NCBI GenBank assembly: GCA_023379845.1
Contig: JAMCPG010000021.1
Coordinates: 1 to 64,000, forward strand
Source: Thermoplasmatota archaeon
GTDB lineage: Archaea > Thermoplasmatota > Thermoplasmata > Thermoplasmatales > Thermoplasmataceae
Length of the DNA stretch: 64,000 nt
Direction: 5' to 3'
Under the pieces are notes generated by a model, which saw only the letters and a list, made by a program, of their open reading frames with translations, was not told where the DNA came from and made no database searches. Positions 20,598 to 29,770 of the stretch are shown piece by piece. The position numbers were made by a program, and so were the translations under genes. Every line of letters starts with the position of its first letter. Position 1 is the first letter of the stretch.

Positions 20598-21884
20598 GTG
20601 CAAGTAAATGTTTCAGGCTTGAAGGACATTAAAGAGGGAGAAGAGGTAGTGCTGAATGGATGGCTGCAGGAGATCAGGATCCTCAAAAATATTTCATTCA
20701 TTGTCCTCCGTGATCATACGGGAACTATTCAGATCACATCTAAACCCGGTTTAACCACGGGATATGATGTGCTCTCACAAATGACTCGTGAAACCGTTAT
20801 ATCGGTATCAGGCAACCTGACAAGAAAGACACAGAGCAAGTCCGGCGTAGAGGTGATTGCAAAGAGTATAGAGGTGCTCAACGCATCGAAATCTCCGCTG
20901 CCGCTGGGGATCATAGATCCGGTAAGTGCAGATATAGAAACCAGGCTTACAAACAGGTTCCTCGACCTGAGAAAACCAGAGGTGGCCATGATATTCAGGA
21001 TAGAGAGTGAACTATTATGGGGAATGAGGCAGTTTTTCCATGATTCGGATTTTGTAGAGGTTCATACGCCAAAAATAGTTGCGGCCGCGACGGAAGGTGG
21101 GGCGGACCTGTTTCCCGTTCAGTACTTCGAAAAGCAGGCATACCTGAACCAGTCCCCACAGCTTTACAAGGAGATGCTCATTTCAGCAGGCTTGAACCGG
21201 GTCTTTGAGGTTGGTCCTGCATTCAGGGCTGAGAAGCACAATACTCCGCGGCACCTTAATGAATTTACATCAATAGATATTGAGATGGGTTTCGCTGACC
21301 ATAATGATGCGATGCTCATGCTGCAGGAAGGCATAAAATCTGGGATCAGGCACCTGATTGCCCATAGGCAGGAATATATTGCTTCGTTATCTCAGCGCAT
21401 CGATGTGCCCGAAGGTGATTTCCCGAAGATTACCTACAGGGATTGCATAACGAAACTCGAGTCTCAAGGGGAAATTGCAAAGTTTGGTGAAGACTTTACT
21501 CCGGAGCAGCTTAAAATAATAGGAGGTGAATTTCAGGGCTTTTATTTTATTACCGAATGGCCCTCCTCATTAAGGGCTTTCTATACACATCCAAAACCTG
21601 GTGACGAGAAGGTCAGCAACTCCTTTGATCTTCAATACAGGGAATTCGAGATCACTTCCGGTGCACAGAGGGTTCATGATCCCGCAATGCTTGAGGAAAG
21701 ACTGAGGTCAAAGAACCTTAATCCAGAAGATTTCTCATTCTACTTGAACGCATTCAGGTATGGAATGCCTCCGCATGCAGGATGGGGATTGGGCCTAGAA
21801 AGACTTTCCCTTATTATGCTGAATCTTCAGAACATAAGGGAAGCGATATTATTTCCTAGGGACAGGACGAGAATTACTCCCTGA
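20598..21884 (+). CDS. aspS: Aspartyl-tRNA synthetase (archaeal type; may be non-discriminating)
   Basis: OB fold VVLNGWLQEIRILKNISFIVLRDHTG; class II motifs (FLDLRKPEV, FEVGPAFRAEKHNTPRHLNEFTSIDIEM, GWGLGLERL). Confidence 0.95.
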   Translation: MQVNVSGLKDIKEGEEVVLNGWLQEIRILKNISFIVLRDHTGTIQITSKPGLTTGYDVLSQMTRETVISVSGNLTRKTQSKSGVEVIAKSIEVLNASKSPLPLGIIDPVSADIETRLTNRFLDLRKPEVAMIFRIESELLWGMRQFFHDSDFVEVHTPKIVAAATEGGADLFPVQYFEKQAYLNQSPQLYKEMLISAGLNRVFEVGPAFRAEKHNTPRHLNEFTSIDIEMGFADHNDAMLMLQEGIKSGIRHLIAHRQEYIASLSQRIDVPEGDFPKITYRDCITKLESQGEIAKFGEDFTPEQLKIIGGEFQGFYFITEWPSSLRAFYTHPKPGDEKVSNSFDLQYREFEITSGAQRVHDPAMLEERLRSKNLNPEDFSFYLNAFRYGMPPHAGWGLGLERLSLIMLNLQNIREAILFPRDRTRITP

Positions 21885-21986
21885 TTTTTTCTTGTCTGTT
21901 TCCTCACCAAAAACCGTCTTATCAAGTTCCTCGTAGCTAGCCACTTCGTCCAGGTCTTCCCGTTTGTTAAGCTTGACCTTTGACAT
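21849..21986 (-). CDS. Possible 45-aa charged small protein overlapping the aspS 3' end
   Basis: Reverse-strand ATG at 21986: MSKVKLNKREDLDEVASYEELDKTVFGEETDKKKSGSNSRPVPRK*; not in the ORF track, probably because of length. Confidence 0.35.
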   Translation of the reverse strand: MSKVKLNKREDLDEVASYEELDKTVFGEETDKKKSGSNSRPVPRK

Positions 21987-21998
21987 AGATCAAGCTAT

Positions 21999-22024
21999 AA
22001 AATTAATTGTTGTTAATTAATTTT
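21999..22024. repeat. Inverted repeat AAAATTAATT-GTTGTT-AATTAATTTT
   Basis: Perfect 10-bp arms, 6-nt spacer. Confidence 0.9.
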
Positions 22025-22198
22025 GCGGTCTTACTGAGTGACCGCGCTCTCTCTCTCTCTTTAGGAATGTATTCTGGATATATTGATAAATTCAAGGCGA
22101 ACAGCATAAAAGGTCCCAGTTGGATCTATGGAAAACTTTCTCTTCCATAGAACATTATATTCAATCGTTTTCCTGCTTTTGTTTTCAGGGGAATATAA
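22025..22198 (+). ncRNA. Candidate structured RNA: three consecutive stem-loops (22025-22045, 22125-22151, 22155-22198)
   Basis: GCGGTC/GACCGC; TCTATGGAA/TTCCATAGA; TTATATTC/GAATATAA with nested CCTG/CAGG. A TATA-like CTATAAAATT starts near 21995, placing a predicted start at the first stem. Confidence 0.25.
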
Positions 22199-22490
22199 GA
22201 TTGACTTAATGACAACACATAGAGAATGAACTATCAAGAAATATTTGGCAGGAAAAACTTCTTGTTCGTGTATTTTTTACGCTCCGCAAATGGCTTTAAA
22301 TGCCTTATCTACTTGAGATTCTAATCAATTTTTAAGAACCAAGATGATATTCATTGGGTCCTGAATAATATTTATAAAACGAACAGTTGATAGATCCCAT
22401 TCCGTAAATTCCAGTATCAATTTCCTTCAAAGTTGGCTTAATATATTAACGATAATGCTTATTTAAATCATGCTTTTATTATTATCGGGG

Positions 22491-23651
22491 ATGTGTATGG
22501 ACGATGTTAAGAATATCAACAAGGGGCTGGAAAATGCCAAAATTGAATGGACTAGGCTTACAACTATTGACGGTGAGAAAGGCATCCTGATGTATGGGGG
22601 ATACTCTATAGATGACATAATAGAACATAATGCATCAGTGGAGGAAATACAGTACCTGTTCCTATATGGTGAATTGCCAACTTCCAAACAACTCGAGGCA
22701 TTCAGGCATGATGTGGAGGCAGGCTATGATCTTCCGGATTACGTGATTGACATAATATGGAAACTTCCAAGGGAATCTGATGCCGTTGCTATGCAGATGG
22801 CTGCATTTGCATCAATGGCTGCAGCGGAAGTTAGATTCAAATGGAATAAGGATACGGATAAGGTTATTGCCGCAAATGCGATCGGAAGGATGTCGGCTGT
22901 CACGGCAAATGTGTACAGGCATATAATGGGCCTATTGCCTGAGAATCCCAAACCGTCAGGCAGCTATGTGGAGAGTTTCCTCAGGGCTGCATTTGGCAAG
23001 GATCTCTCCAGGGAAGAAGCCGAGGGAATGAACGCTGCTCTCATATTATACACGGATCATGAGGTACCAGCATCTACTACTGCCGGGCTTGTTGCAGTAT
23101 CAACGCTATCCGACATATATTCAGGCGTGACAGCTGCCCTTGCAGCGTTGAAGGGTCCACTTCATGGGGGTGCGGCCGAGGCTTCCATTGCCCAGTTCAG
23201 GGAGATAGGCGACGAGAAGAACGTGAAGGACTGGTTTAACAGCAACATTTCAACAGGGAACAAGAGGCTGATGGGATTTGGTCACAGGGTCTACAAGACA
23301 TATGATCCAAGGGCCAGAATATTCAGGAGATACGCAGAAAAACTTGTGAAGAACAGCAAGGAGGCTGAGAAACTCTTCAGGATTGCTACAGCGCTGGAAG
23401 AAATCGGCATAGAAAAGTACGGCCCGAAGAAGATATTTCCCAACACAGACTACTATTCTGGAATTGTTTATCTTTCTATGGGGTTTCCGTTACATAACGA
23501 CATTTACACCGCCTTGTTTGCGCTTTCCCGGTTGACCGGGTGGGTAGCTCATTTCATCGAGTATGATGAGGAGGAGGAAAGGCTCATAAGGCCAAGGGCA
23601 GTCTACGTTGGAAAAGGGCTCAGAAGCTTCACACCGTTAAAAGCAAGATAA
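22491..23651 (+). CDS. Citrate synthase
   Basis: LTTIDGEKGILMYGGYSIDDI, GPLHGGAAEAS, MGFGHRVYKTYDPRA, RPRAVYVG; TTATTTAAAT upstream is consistent with a leaderless start at 22491 or 22497. Confidence 0.95.
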   Translation: MCMDDVKNINKGLENAKIEWTRLTTIDGEKGILMYGGYSIDDIIEHNASVEEIQYLFLYGELPTSKQLEAFRHDVEAGYDLPDYVIDIIWKLPRESDAVAMQMAAFASMAAAEVRFKWNKDTDKVIAANAIGRMSAVTANVYRHIMGLLPENPKPSGSYVESFLRAAFGKDLSREEAEGMNAALILYTDHEVPASTTAGLVAVSTLSDIYSGVTAALAALKGPLHGGAAEASIAQFREIGDEKNVKDWFNSNISTGNKRLMGFGHRVYKTYDPRARIFRRYAEKLVKNSKEAEKLFRIATALEEIGIEKYGPKKIFPNTDYYSGIVYLSMGFPLHNDIYTALFALSRLTGWVAHFIEYDEEEERLIRPRAVYVGKGLRSFTPLKAR

Positions 23652-23828
23652 GCAATATACTCGAGGTCACTTTTTATCATCCGATCTTGGGCAACGACTG
23701 CAGTGGTTATAACCTTCTCACCTGGGTTCAGAATGCTTTATAACAGATTCAATGGAACTTAAATTACATTATGCGTAATGTAAAGGAAGAAAGAAGGGAG
23801 AGCGAGGCTTGGCAGAAGGAATGGTAAT

Positions 23829-24095
23829 TTAATCCTGCTTGCTTATGACTACAACCGTAGGGTGGACCTCATACTTCCTTTGTGAAATTCTTGTAATAGA
23901 GAGCAAGGCTGTCCTTCTCTTAGTCGTCTCGAAGTATTTCAGAATGTGCTTCACCAAGGTGGCGCTCACTTCCAGTTCGACGTATATTGGATTGCCCTTG
24001 TGGAACCATGTGGCAATTATTTTACCGTCGACCTGGTCAAAAAGGTCCTCCAGGTCAATTTCCACGTCAATTCTCTGTCCTATATCTAGTTTCAA
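23829..24095 (-). CDS. Small hypothetical protein
   Basis: 88 aa MKLDIGQRIDVEIDLEDLFDQVDGKIIATWFHKGNPIYVELEVSATLVKHILKYFETTKRRTALLSI; upstream neighbour is MBF1 on the same strand. Confidence 0.6.
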   Translation of the reverse strand: MKLDIGQRIDVEIDLEDLFDQVDGKIIATWFHKGNPIYVELEVSATLVKHILKYFETTKRRTALLSITRISQRKYEVHPTVVVISKQD

Positions 24096-24163
24096 TACGG
24101 TTCAACCCTTGTACCCTGATCAACTTTATCGTTCTTTAAGCTTTTCAGCCTGACCTGCTGGAT

Positions 24164-24592
24164 TCAGTATTTTTCGATAATCTTAATATCAAGGAGTTTC
24201 TCAATCTTCCTTGCAAGCTTCATGTCGGGCTGCAACTCGCCCCTTTCAACCTTTGCAAGCACGTTCTTCTTTTCAAGAAGCTTTGCAGCCAGATCTTCCT
24301 GGGTCCATGACAGTTTTTCCCTTGCCTCCCTTATAATCTGGGCATATTCTGGTGCGATGAACAGGTCTTCCTGGTCTGTACTCTTGTTAACCCTTGGTTT
24401 CTGTGGCTTTGGAACGTATGCAGTAAAAGGCCTGCTTTGCGGTCTTTCAATGATAACAGGCTTAACCTCCTTCTTAGGCTGTTCCACCGGCTTACCGAAT
24501 TTAGCGCAGGAATCACATAACATTAGAACAGTACCCTCAACTATGACCTTCTGTGTTTTCGGCACGTTTTTTCCGCACATCTCGCAGTACAT
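24164..24592 (-). CDS. Multiprotein bridging factor 1-like (Zn ribbon plus HTH)
   Basis: MYCEMCGKNVPKTQKVIVEGTVLMLCDSCAKFGKP; HTH REAREKLSWTQEDLAAKLLEKKNVLAKVERGELQPD. Confidence 0.92.
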   Translation of the reverse strand: MYCEMCGKNVPKTQKVIVEGTVLMLCDSCAKFGKPVEQPKKEVKPVIIERPQSRPFTAYVPKPQKPRVNKSTDQEDLFIAPEYAQIIREAREKLSWTQEDLAAKLLEKKNVLAKVERGELQPDMKLARKIEKLLDIKIIEKY

Positions 24593-24667
24593 GATTAGAA
24601 ATGCTTTCTTTGCATATATTGTTTAACGGCAACAAAATGTTTTAGCCTCTTTTGAATCAAGTCTGTA

Positions 24668-25312
24668 TTGAATGGAAAAGACTCGGATAGAATTATTCGG
24701 ATTGGGAGTGACATTTATACACTGACCGAGTACAGCAAGCCTGTCTTCGGCGAGAAAATAATATCATACATGGGAAAGAGGGCGAGGCACTGGGACCCCA
24801 AGCGAAGTAAACTTGCAGCCGCCATCCTGAAGGGAATGGATATAATCCCACTTAAGCCAACCAGCACAGTGCTCTATCTGGGGGCGTCCACAGGGACAAC
24901 AGTTAGTTACTTGTCAGATATATGCAGCGGGGGGAAGATATTTGCCGTTGAAGTTTCGTTTGAGTCATTCTATAAACTGCTATCCTTAGCGGAGAAGAGG
25001 AAGAACATAATACCAATTCTTGAGGATGCGAACATGCCCGAGAGATATTCTTTCTTTGTGGATAAACCTGACCTGATATACCAGGACATTGCCCAGAGAA
25101 ACCAGGTGCAGATATTTAACGTGAATGCCGAAAAGTTTCCGGAGGTCAAGAGAGCCATACTAGTCATTAAGACAAGATCCATCTCATCCAGGCTCAATGA
25201 AAAGGACATACTTTCAGCCGCCCTGTCCGGACTGAAGGATTTCAGTGTGGTGAGAAGATATAATCTCTCTCCGTACGATCAGGCCAACTACCTGCTTTAT
25301 CTTGAGAGGTGA
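24668..25312 (+). CDS. flpA: Fibrillarin-like rRNA/tRNA 2'-O-methyltransferase
   Basis: RHWDPKRSKLAAAILKGMDIIPLKPTSTVLYLGASTGTTVSYLSDI; VDKPDLIYQDIAQRNQ; DFSVVRRYNLSPYDQANYLL. Confidence 0.95.
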   Translation: MNGKDSDRIIRIGSDIYTLTEYSKPVFGEKIISYMGKRARHWDPKRSKLAAAILKGMDIIPLKPTSTVLYLGASTGTTVSYLSDICSGGKIFAVEVSFESFYKLLSLAEKRKNIIPILEDANMPERYSFFVDKPDLIYQDIAQRNQVQIFNVNAEKFPEVKRAILVIKTRSISSRLNEKDILSAALSGLKDFSVVRRYNLSPYDQANYLLYLER

Positions 25313-25379
25313 TGCTCACTCGATATCATTTTTTAGTAGCATCCCATAAGGGAACGAAGTATCGGATAGGTGTTTCCGG

Positions 25380-28061
25380 ATGGATATTCAGTTTTTATCC
25401 TCAATTAAGTTTGAGAGGAAGAAATGCGTCAAATGCGGAAGTAATTTCTGGACACTGCAGAAGGACAGGGTTACTTGCGGAGACACTTCATGCGACGGCT
25501 ACTCATTCATCGGCAAGAGATTGACCAATAACAGGTATGATCACAATGAAATGCGTGATCTGTTCATCAACTTCTTCAAGGAGGATCATACATTTCTGAA
25601 GCCATATCCCGTCGTGCCTAGATGGCGCGAGGATGTGTTACTGGTCAATGCATCCATTTATGACTTCCAGCCTCATGTTACATCGGGCATAGTAAAGCCT
25701 CCGGCAAACCCAATCGTTATGTCACAGCCCAGCATAAGGATGCTGGATGTTGATCTTGTTGGAGAGACAGGCAGGCACCTTACCAGTTTTGAGATGATGT
25801 GCCATGACTCCTTCAATAACAGCAAAAAAAAAGTGTACTGGATCGACGGCACAGTTTCGCGCTCGTTCGAGTTCCTCACCAAGGCGATGGGCGTCAAAGC
25901 AGAGCTTATCACTTACCTGGAAAAACCATGGAGTGGAGGTGGAAATGGCGGAGATGCCCTTGAGGTATTCGTTGGCGGCCTGGAAGTCGCGACCCTTGTC
26001 TTCATGGACATGAAGGAAGATCCTGAAGGAACAGTCGAGATAGATGGACTGAAATATTCCAGGATGGACATGCAGATTGTTGATACCGGATATGGCCTTG
26101 AAAGGCTATCCTGGCTTTCCTATGGCACAAGCACGATTTATGATCCACTCTATCCGGAGATAATCAGGTATCTCCTGGACCGATGCCATCTTGAGGATAT
26201 AGATCCACGCCTGATGCACCTTATCACGGATGTTTACATCCATGACCCGGAAATCCGGGCGGGCGATATACCTTCGAGAATCCTGAAGAATGAACCGCGT
26301 CTAAGGGATGTTTATTCAGAAGCCGATATTGCAAGAAAAGCAAGAGAAGCGAAGGCTGTATACACCATTGCAGATCATACCAGATCGATACTCTTCATGC
26401 TTGCAGATTACGTCATACCTTCAAACGTAAAAGTTGGTTATCTTGCACGAATATTGATCAGAAGAACGCTCAGGAACCTTTCTGTGATAGGCGGGAAAGA
26501 CCTTCTTGTACCGATTCTTGAAATACAGAAAAGGAACTTTTCAATGATATTGCCGGATTTACCTTGGGATTTCATCGTTAAGGCTGTTATGGATGAGGCT
26601 GCCAAATATGATACCGCCCTCAGCAATGGCGAAGCAGTATTATCGCGTTACCTGGCAAAGAGCAGCACAATATCAGAGCAGGACGTGGCATATCTATACG
26701 ACTCCCATGGCCTGGATCCTGAGACTATAGAACGCATTGCAGAAAGCAGGGGAGGACATGCATTGATACCAAAGGATATTCATAAGATGATTCTTTCAAT
26801 GCATGAGGACAAGACACGCAGCAAAGAAAAGATCAGAATTGACGAGTTCGACACAAGGATGCTTTATTATGACGATACAAGGCTGATGGACTTCACAGGC
26901 CTGGTGCTTTATTCACGTAATGGCCTGATGGTGCTGAACCAGACAGCATTCTATCCCGAAGGCGGAGGTCAACCATGCGATCTCGGGTACATCGAATATG
27001 GGTCAAAGAGGATCAATGTAAATTATGTGGAGAGAAAGGGACATACCGTCATTCATCATGTGAGTGAAGATCTGCCTGAAAAGGCAAGGGTGAAAGGTCA
27101 TGTGGATGCATTGAGGCGCAGAAGCTTGATGGTCCACCATTCCGCCACTCACCTTCTTCTTGCAACTACCCGGGCAGTCCTGGGCCAGCATGTCTGGCAG
27201 GCTGGAGCACAAAAGGGCGTTGAAGAATCAAGGATAGATATCACGCACTTTTCGAAGTTGACCGATGCAGAGATCGCGGAGATAGAGAGAAGATGCCTTC
27301 AGCTGATTACAGAAGGGAGGAAAATCATTGTGAGGAATATAGACTGGTACCAGGCTCTTGACAAGTTTGGATTCCGGTTATTCCAGGGTGGTGTACCTCT
27401 CGACAGCAAACTCAGGGTGGTGGAAATTCAGGACGTAGACGCCGAGGGATGCGGAGGCACCCATCTGGATAATATAAGCGAGATAGGTTTTATCAAGATA
27501 ATCAGGGTTGAGAGTATACAGGAAGGCATACAGAGGATTTTCTTCGCAGCCGGCCAGGCGGCATTGAGGTACATACAGAAGATACATTCTGGATCGAGGA
27601 TGATAATGACCCAGCTGGGTACGGATCCGGACAACATGCAGCAGGCTTTCATGAAGGAGAGAAACAGGTCGGTGGATCTCAAGAAGGAACTCGATGCTTT
27701 AAGGAAGCGATACGTAAACGAATACATTCATGAGAGCGTTGTCTATCCCAGCACCCCGAGTTCACTGCGCCTCGTCTCATGTGATCCTGACAGCGAAGAG
27801 ATAAAGCTTCTTGGAAAGATAGCTGCTTCAAACCGGGAAGAGATAACGCTTCTGAAAATCATGCATGACCAGACTACCAGATTTGTAATGTTCCACCCAT
27901 CGGGAAATGCCCTTGAACTGGCGAAGTCCATTGAAAAGGATGTTTCGAACATCGATGGAAACAGGTTCATGGTAAGTTTTACTTCCGACCTGGATAGTAA
28001 TAAGTTAATTAGGATGATTTTAGATAAAAGCACAGGAAACATAAATGGAAAAGGAAAATGA
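25380..28061 (+). CDS. alaS: Alanyl-tRNA synthetase (archaeal type)
   Basis: NEMRDLFINFFKEDHTFLKPYPVVPRWREDVLLVNASI, TAFYPEGGGQPCD, HHSATHLL, CGGTHLDNISEIG. Confidence 0.96.
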   Translation: MDIQFLSSIKFERKKCVKCGSNFWTLQKDRVTCGDTSCDGYSFIGKRLTNNRYDHNEMRDLFINFFKEDHTFLKPYPVVPRWREDVLLVNASIYDFQPHVTSGIVKPPANPIVMSQPSIRMLDVDLVGETGRHLTSFEMMCHDSFNNSKKKVYWIDGTVSRSFEFLTKAMGVKAELITYLEKPWSGGGNGGDALEVFVGGLEVATLVFMDMKEDPEGTVEIDGLKYSRMDMQIVDTGYGLERLSWLSYGTSTIYDPLYPEIIRYLLDRCHLEDIDPRLMHLITDVYIHDPEIRAGDIPSRILKNEPRLRDVYSEADIARKAREAKAVYTIADHTRSILFMLADYVIPSNVKVGYLARILIRRTLRNLSVIGGKDLLVPILEIQKRNFSMILPDLPWDFIVKAVMDEAAKYDTALSNGEAVLSRYLAKSSTISEQDVAYLYDSHGLDPETIERIAESRGGHALIPKDIHKMILSMHEDKTRSKEKIRIDEFDTRMLYYDDTRLMDFTGLVLYSRNGLMVLNQTAFYPEGGGQPCDLGYIEYGSKRINVNYVERKGHTVIHHVSEDLPEKARVKGHVDALRRRSLMVHHSATHLLLATTRAVLGQHVWQAGAQKGVEESRIDITHFSKLTDAEIAEIERRCLQLITEGRKIIVRNIDWYQALDKFGFRLFQGGVPLDSKLRVVEIQDVDAEGCGGTHLDNISEIGFIKIIRVESIQEGIQRIFFAAGQAALRYIQKIHSGSRMIMTQLGTDPDNMQQAFMKERNRSVDLKKELDALRKRYVNEYIHESVVYPSTPSSLRLVSCDPDSEEIKLLGKIAASNREEITLLKIMHDQTTRFVMFHPSGNALELAKSIEKDVSNIDGNRFMVSFTSDLDSNKLIRMILDKSTGNINGKGK

Positions 28062-29763
28062 CATCAAGGAATTCCTCCAAGATGTCTCGACGCTGATTTC
28101 CTTCAGTACTGAAGACCTCGGTGAGGATTCAGCTGTGATCGTGCTGAAAAACCCATCTGACGTGGATCTTGCCGGATTCCGAGTTCTTCTTGAAAGGGCA
28201 GAAAGGTTTGGTTTTGACCTATTTACTGGTACCCAGGGGTCCTCCAGGATATATGTTTCCAGAAAAGCCAAGAGGTCGGGCAATGAATCATTTTCATTCA
28301 AAATCAAGATCGTTCTGGCTCTGGCCTCAATTATCTCAACCTTCTATGTCGGTTATGCTTATGAGCTTGCCTACAGTCACACTTCCGGATTTGGGTATAT
28401 TCTGAGCTATGTTGCCGTTTTCTTCGTGTCGCCGATAGCAGTTATAATACTTGCCAGGGAGGCAGGACGTTACATTGCCATTAAGGGTGACGGCCTGCAC
28501 TATTCTTTTCCAATAATACTGCCAGACCCCATAGGCGTTGGCGTCATAGGTTCTGTAATCAGCCAGAAGCATGCTTTTATTTCCAAGAAATCAATGCTCA
28601 AGTCCGGTTTATATCCACTTGTTTTCGGCTTCTGCATTTCAACCTTTTTCCTTCTTGTGGGGTTATTTGTTCTGCCGGGTGTCAGCAGCTATGCGCCCAG
28701 CGCAAGCACCCCGATAACGAAGCTAAGTCTCCCGCTCTTCTTTTCTGTAATGCTATCAAGGCTGATACCCCAAACTGTTGCCCTCAACCTCCTGTCATAC
28801 GCCGGCTGGGTAGGAATTGTCATGAACTCCTTTAATGCTCTTCCGCTGGGATACCTGGACGGTGGCCTGATATTCTCTTCAATATCTCCTGATTATTCCA
28901 AGTTGCTAAGCTATGTCTCTATAGCTGCCCTTGTGGCGCTATCATTTGTCTATGCCTCATGGTTCATACTCGTAATATTCGCATTGCTGATTGGTCTGCA
29001 GGGCCCAAGCGCACTGTACTCCCTCCGTGGCCTCAGCAGGAAGAACAAGGCAATCATTCTTCTTGTGTTGTTTTTCATCATTGGAGGGATAGTGCCAATT
29101 CCATTCCATATTTCACCTGCTAACTTTTCAATGACTCCATACCAGGATTCATACGTAATAGTGAACGGGACGCATTCAAATATATCGGTAAGCGTCAGGA
29201 TATCCGATCTCTCCGGTGCATTGCTCGCTCCAGCATTTTCTGTTTCTCCTTCAACGGGCTTTTCGATCTCTTCCAATTCATCCTCCATCTCTGCAGGTCA
29301 GTCTGGAACTTTCTCGATTCTTCTTGATACATCTACTCTGAGTTCGACAGGTTTCTATTATTACAACATAACAGCGTATTCAGGTACTTCGAAGGAAACA
29401 TCTATGATAACAGTGCTTTCTGTCAATGATAGCAGGAAGCTTTCATTTTCTGACTCAAATCCTCTTTTAATTCAGGGGAACTATAAGGATCCGATTAATA
29501 TGAGCTTCATTTATAATTCAATAGGAGAACAGAATATCTCACTTTTTTCGTTCGCGCCGGAAAACTTTTCCTACGCAGTAAGCTTGGAGAATCTTACCCT
29601 TCGTTACACTGGGTCTACCGAAATACTGAGCACTCCTTTTCTCGTGAAGTCAGGAACCCCGATGCTTCTTTCATTTTCGGCGGATTTAAAGGTTAAAAGT
29701 TGGGCAATTGTGGCAATGACATCCAATTATGATGCAGCTGTAGCGTTTATATCGCTTGGATAG
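28045..29763 (+). CDS. Site-2 protease (M50)-like membrane protein with altered metal-binding motif and C-terminal extracytoplasmic domain
   Basis: ILAREAGRYIAIKGDGLHYSFPIILPDPIGVGVIGSVISQKHAFISKKSMLKSGLYPLVFG and NSFNALPLGYLDGG align by eye with S2P motifs; overlaps alaS by 17 nt. Confidence 0.75.
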   Translation: MEKENDIKEFLQDVSTLISFSTEDLGEDSAVIVLKNPSDVDLAGFRVLLERAERFGFDLFTGTQGSSRIYVSRKAKRSGNESFSFKIKIVLALASIISTFYVGYAYELAYSHTSGFGYILSYVAVFFVSPIAVIILAREAGRYIAIKGDGLHYSFPIILPDPIGVGVIGSVISQKHAFISKKSMLKSGLYPLVFGFCISTFFLLVGLFVLPGVSSYAPSASTPITKLSLPLFFSVMLSRLIPQTVALNLLSYAGWVGIVMNSFNALPLGYLDGGLIFSSISPDYSKLLSYVSIAALVALSFVYASWFILVIFALLIGLQGPSALYSLRGLSRKNKAIILLVLFFIIGGIVPIPFHISPANFSMTPYQDSYVIVNGTHSNISVSVRISDLSGALLAPAFSVSPSTGFSISSNSSSISAGQSGTFSILLDTSTLSSTGFYYYNITAYSGTSKETSMITVLSVNDSRKLSFSDSNPLLIQGNYKDPINMSFIYNSIGEQNISLFSFAPENFSYAVSLENLTLRYTGSTEILSTPFLVKSGTPMLLSFSADLKVKSWAIVAMTSNYDAAVAFISLG

Positions 29764-29770
29764 AAGATAA

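Noticed and set aside
22047-22060. (CT)7 dinucleotide run
   Set aside because: Too short to be meaningful alone; mentioned only as part of the intergenic structure cluster.
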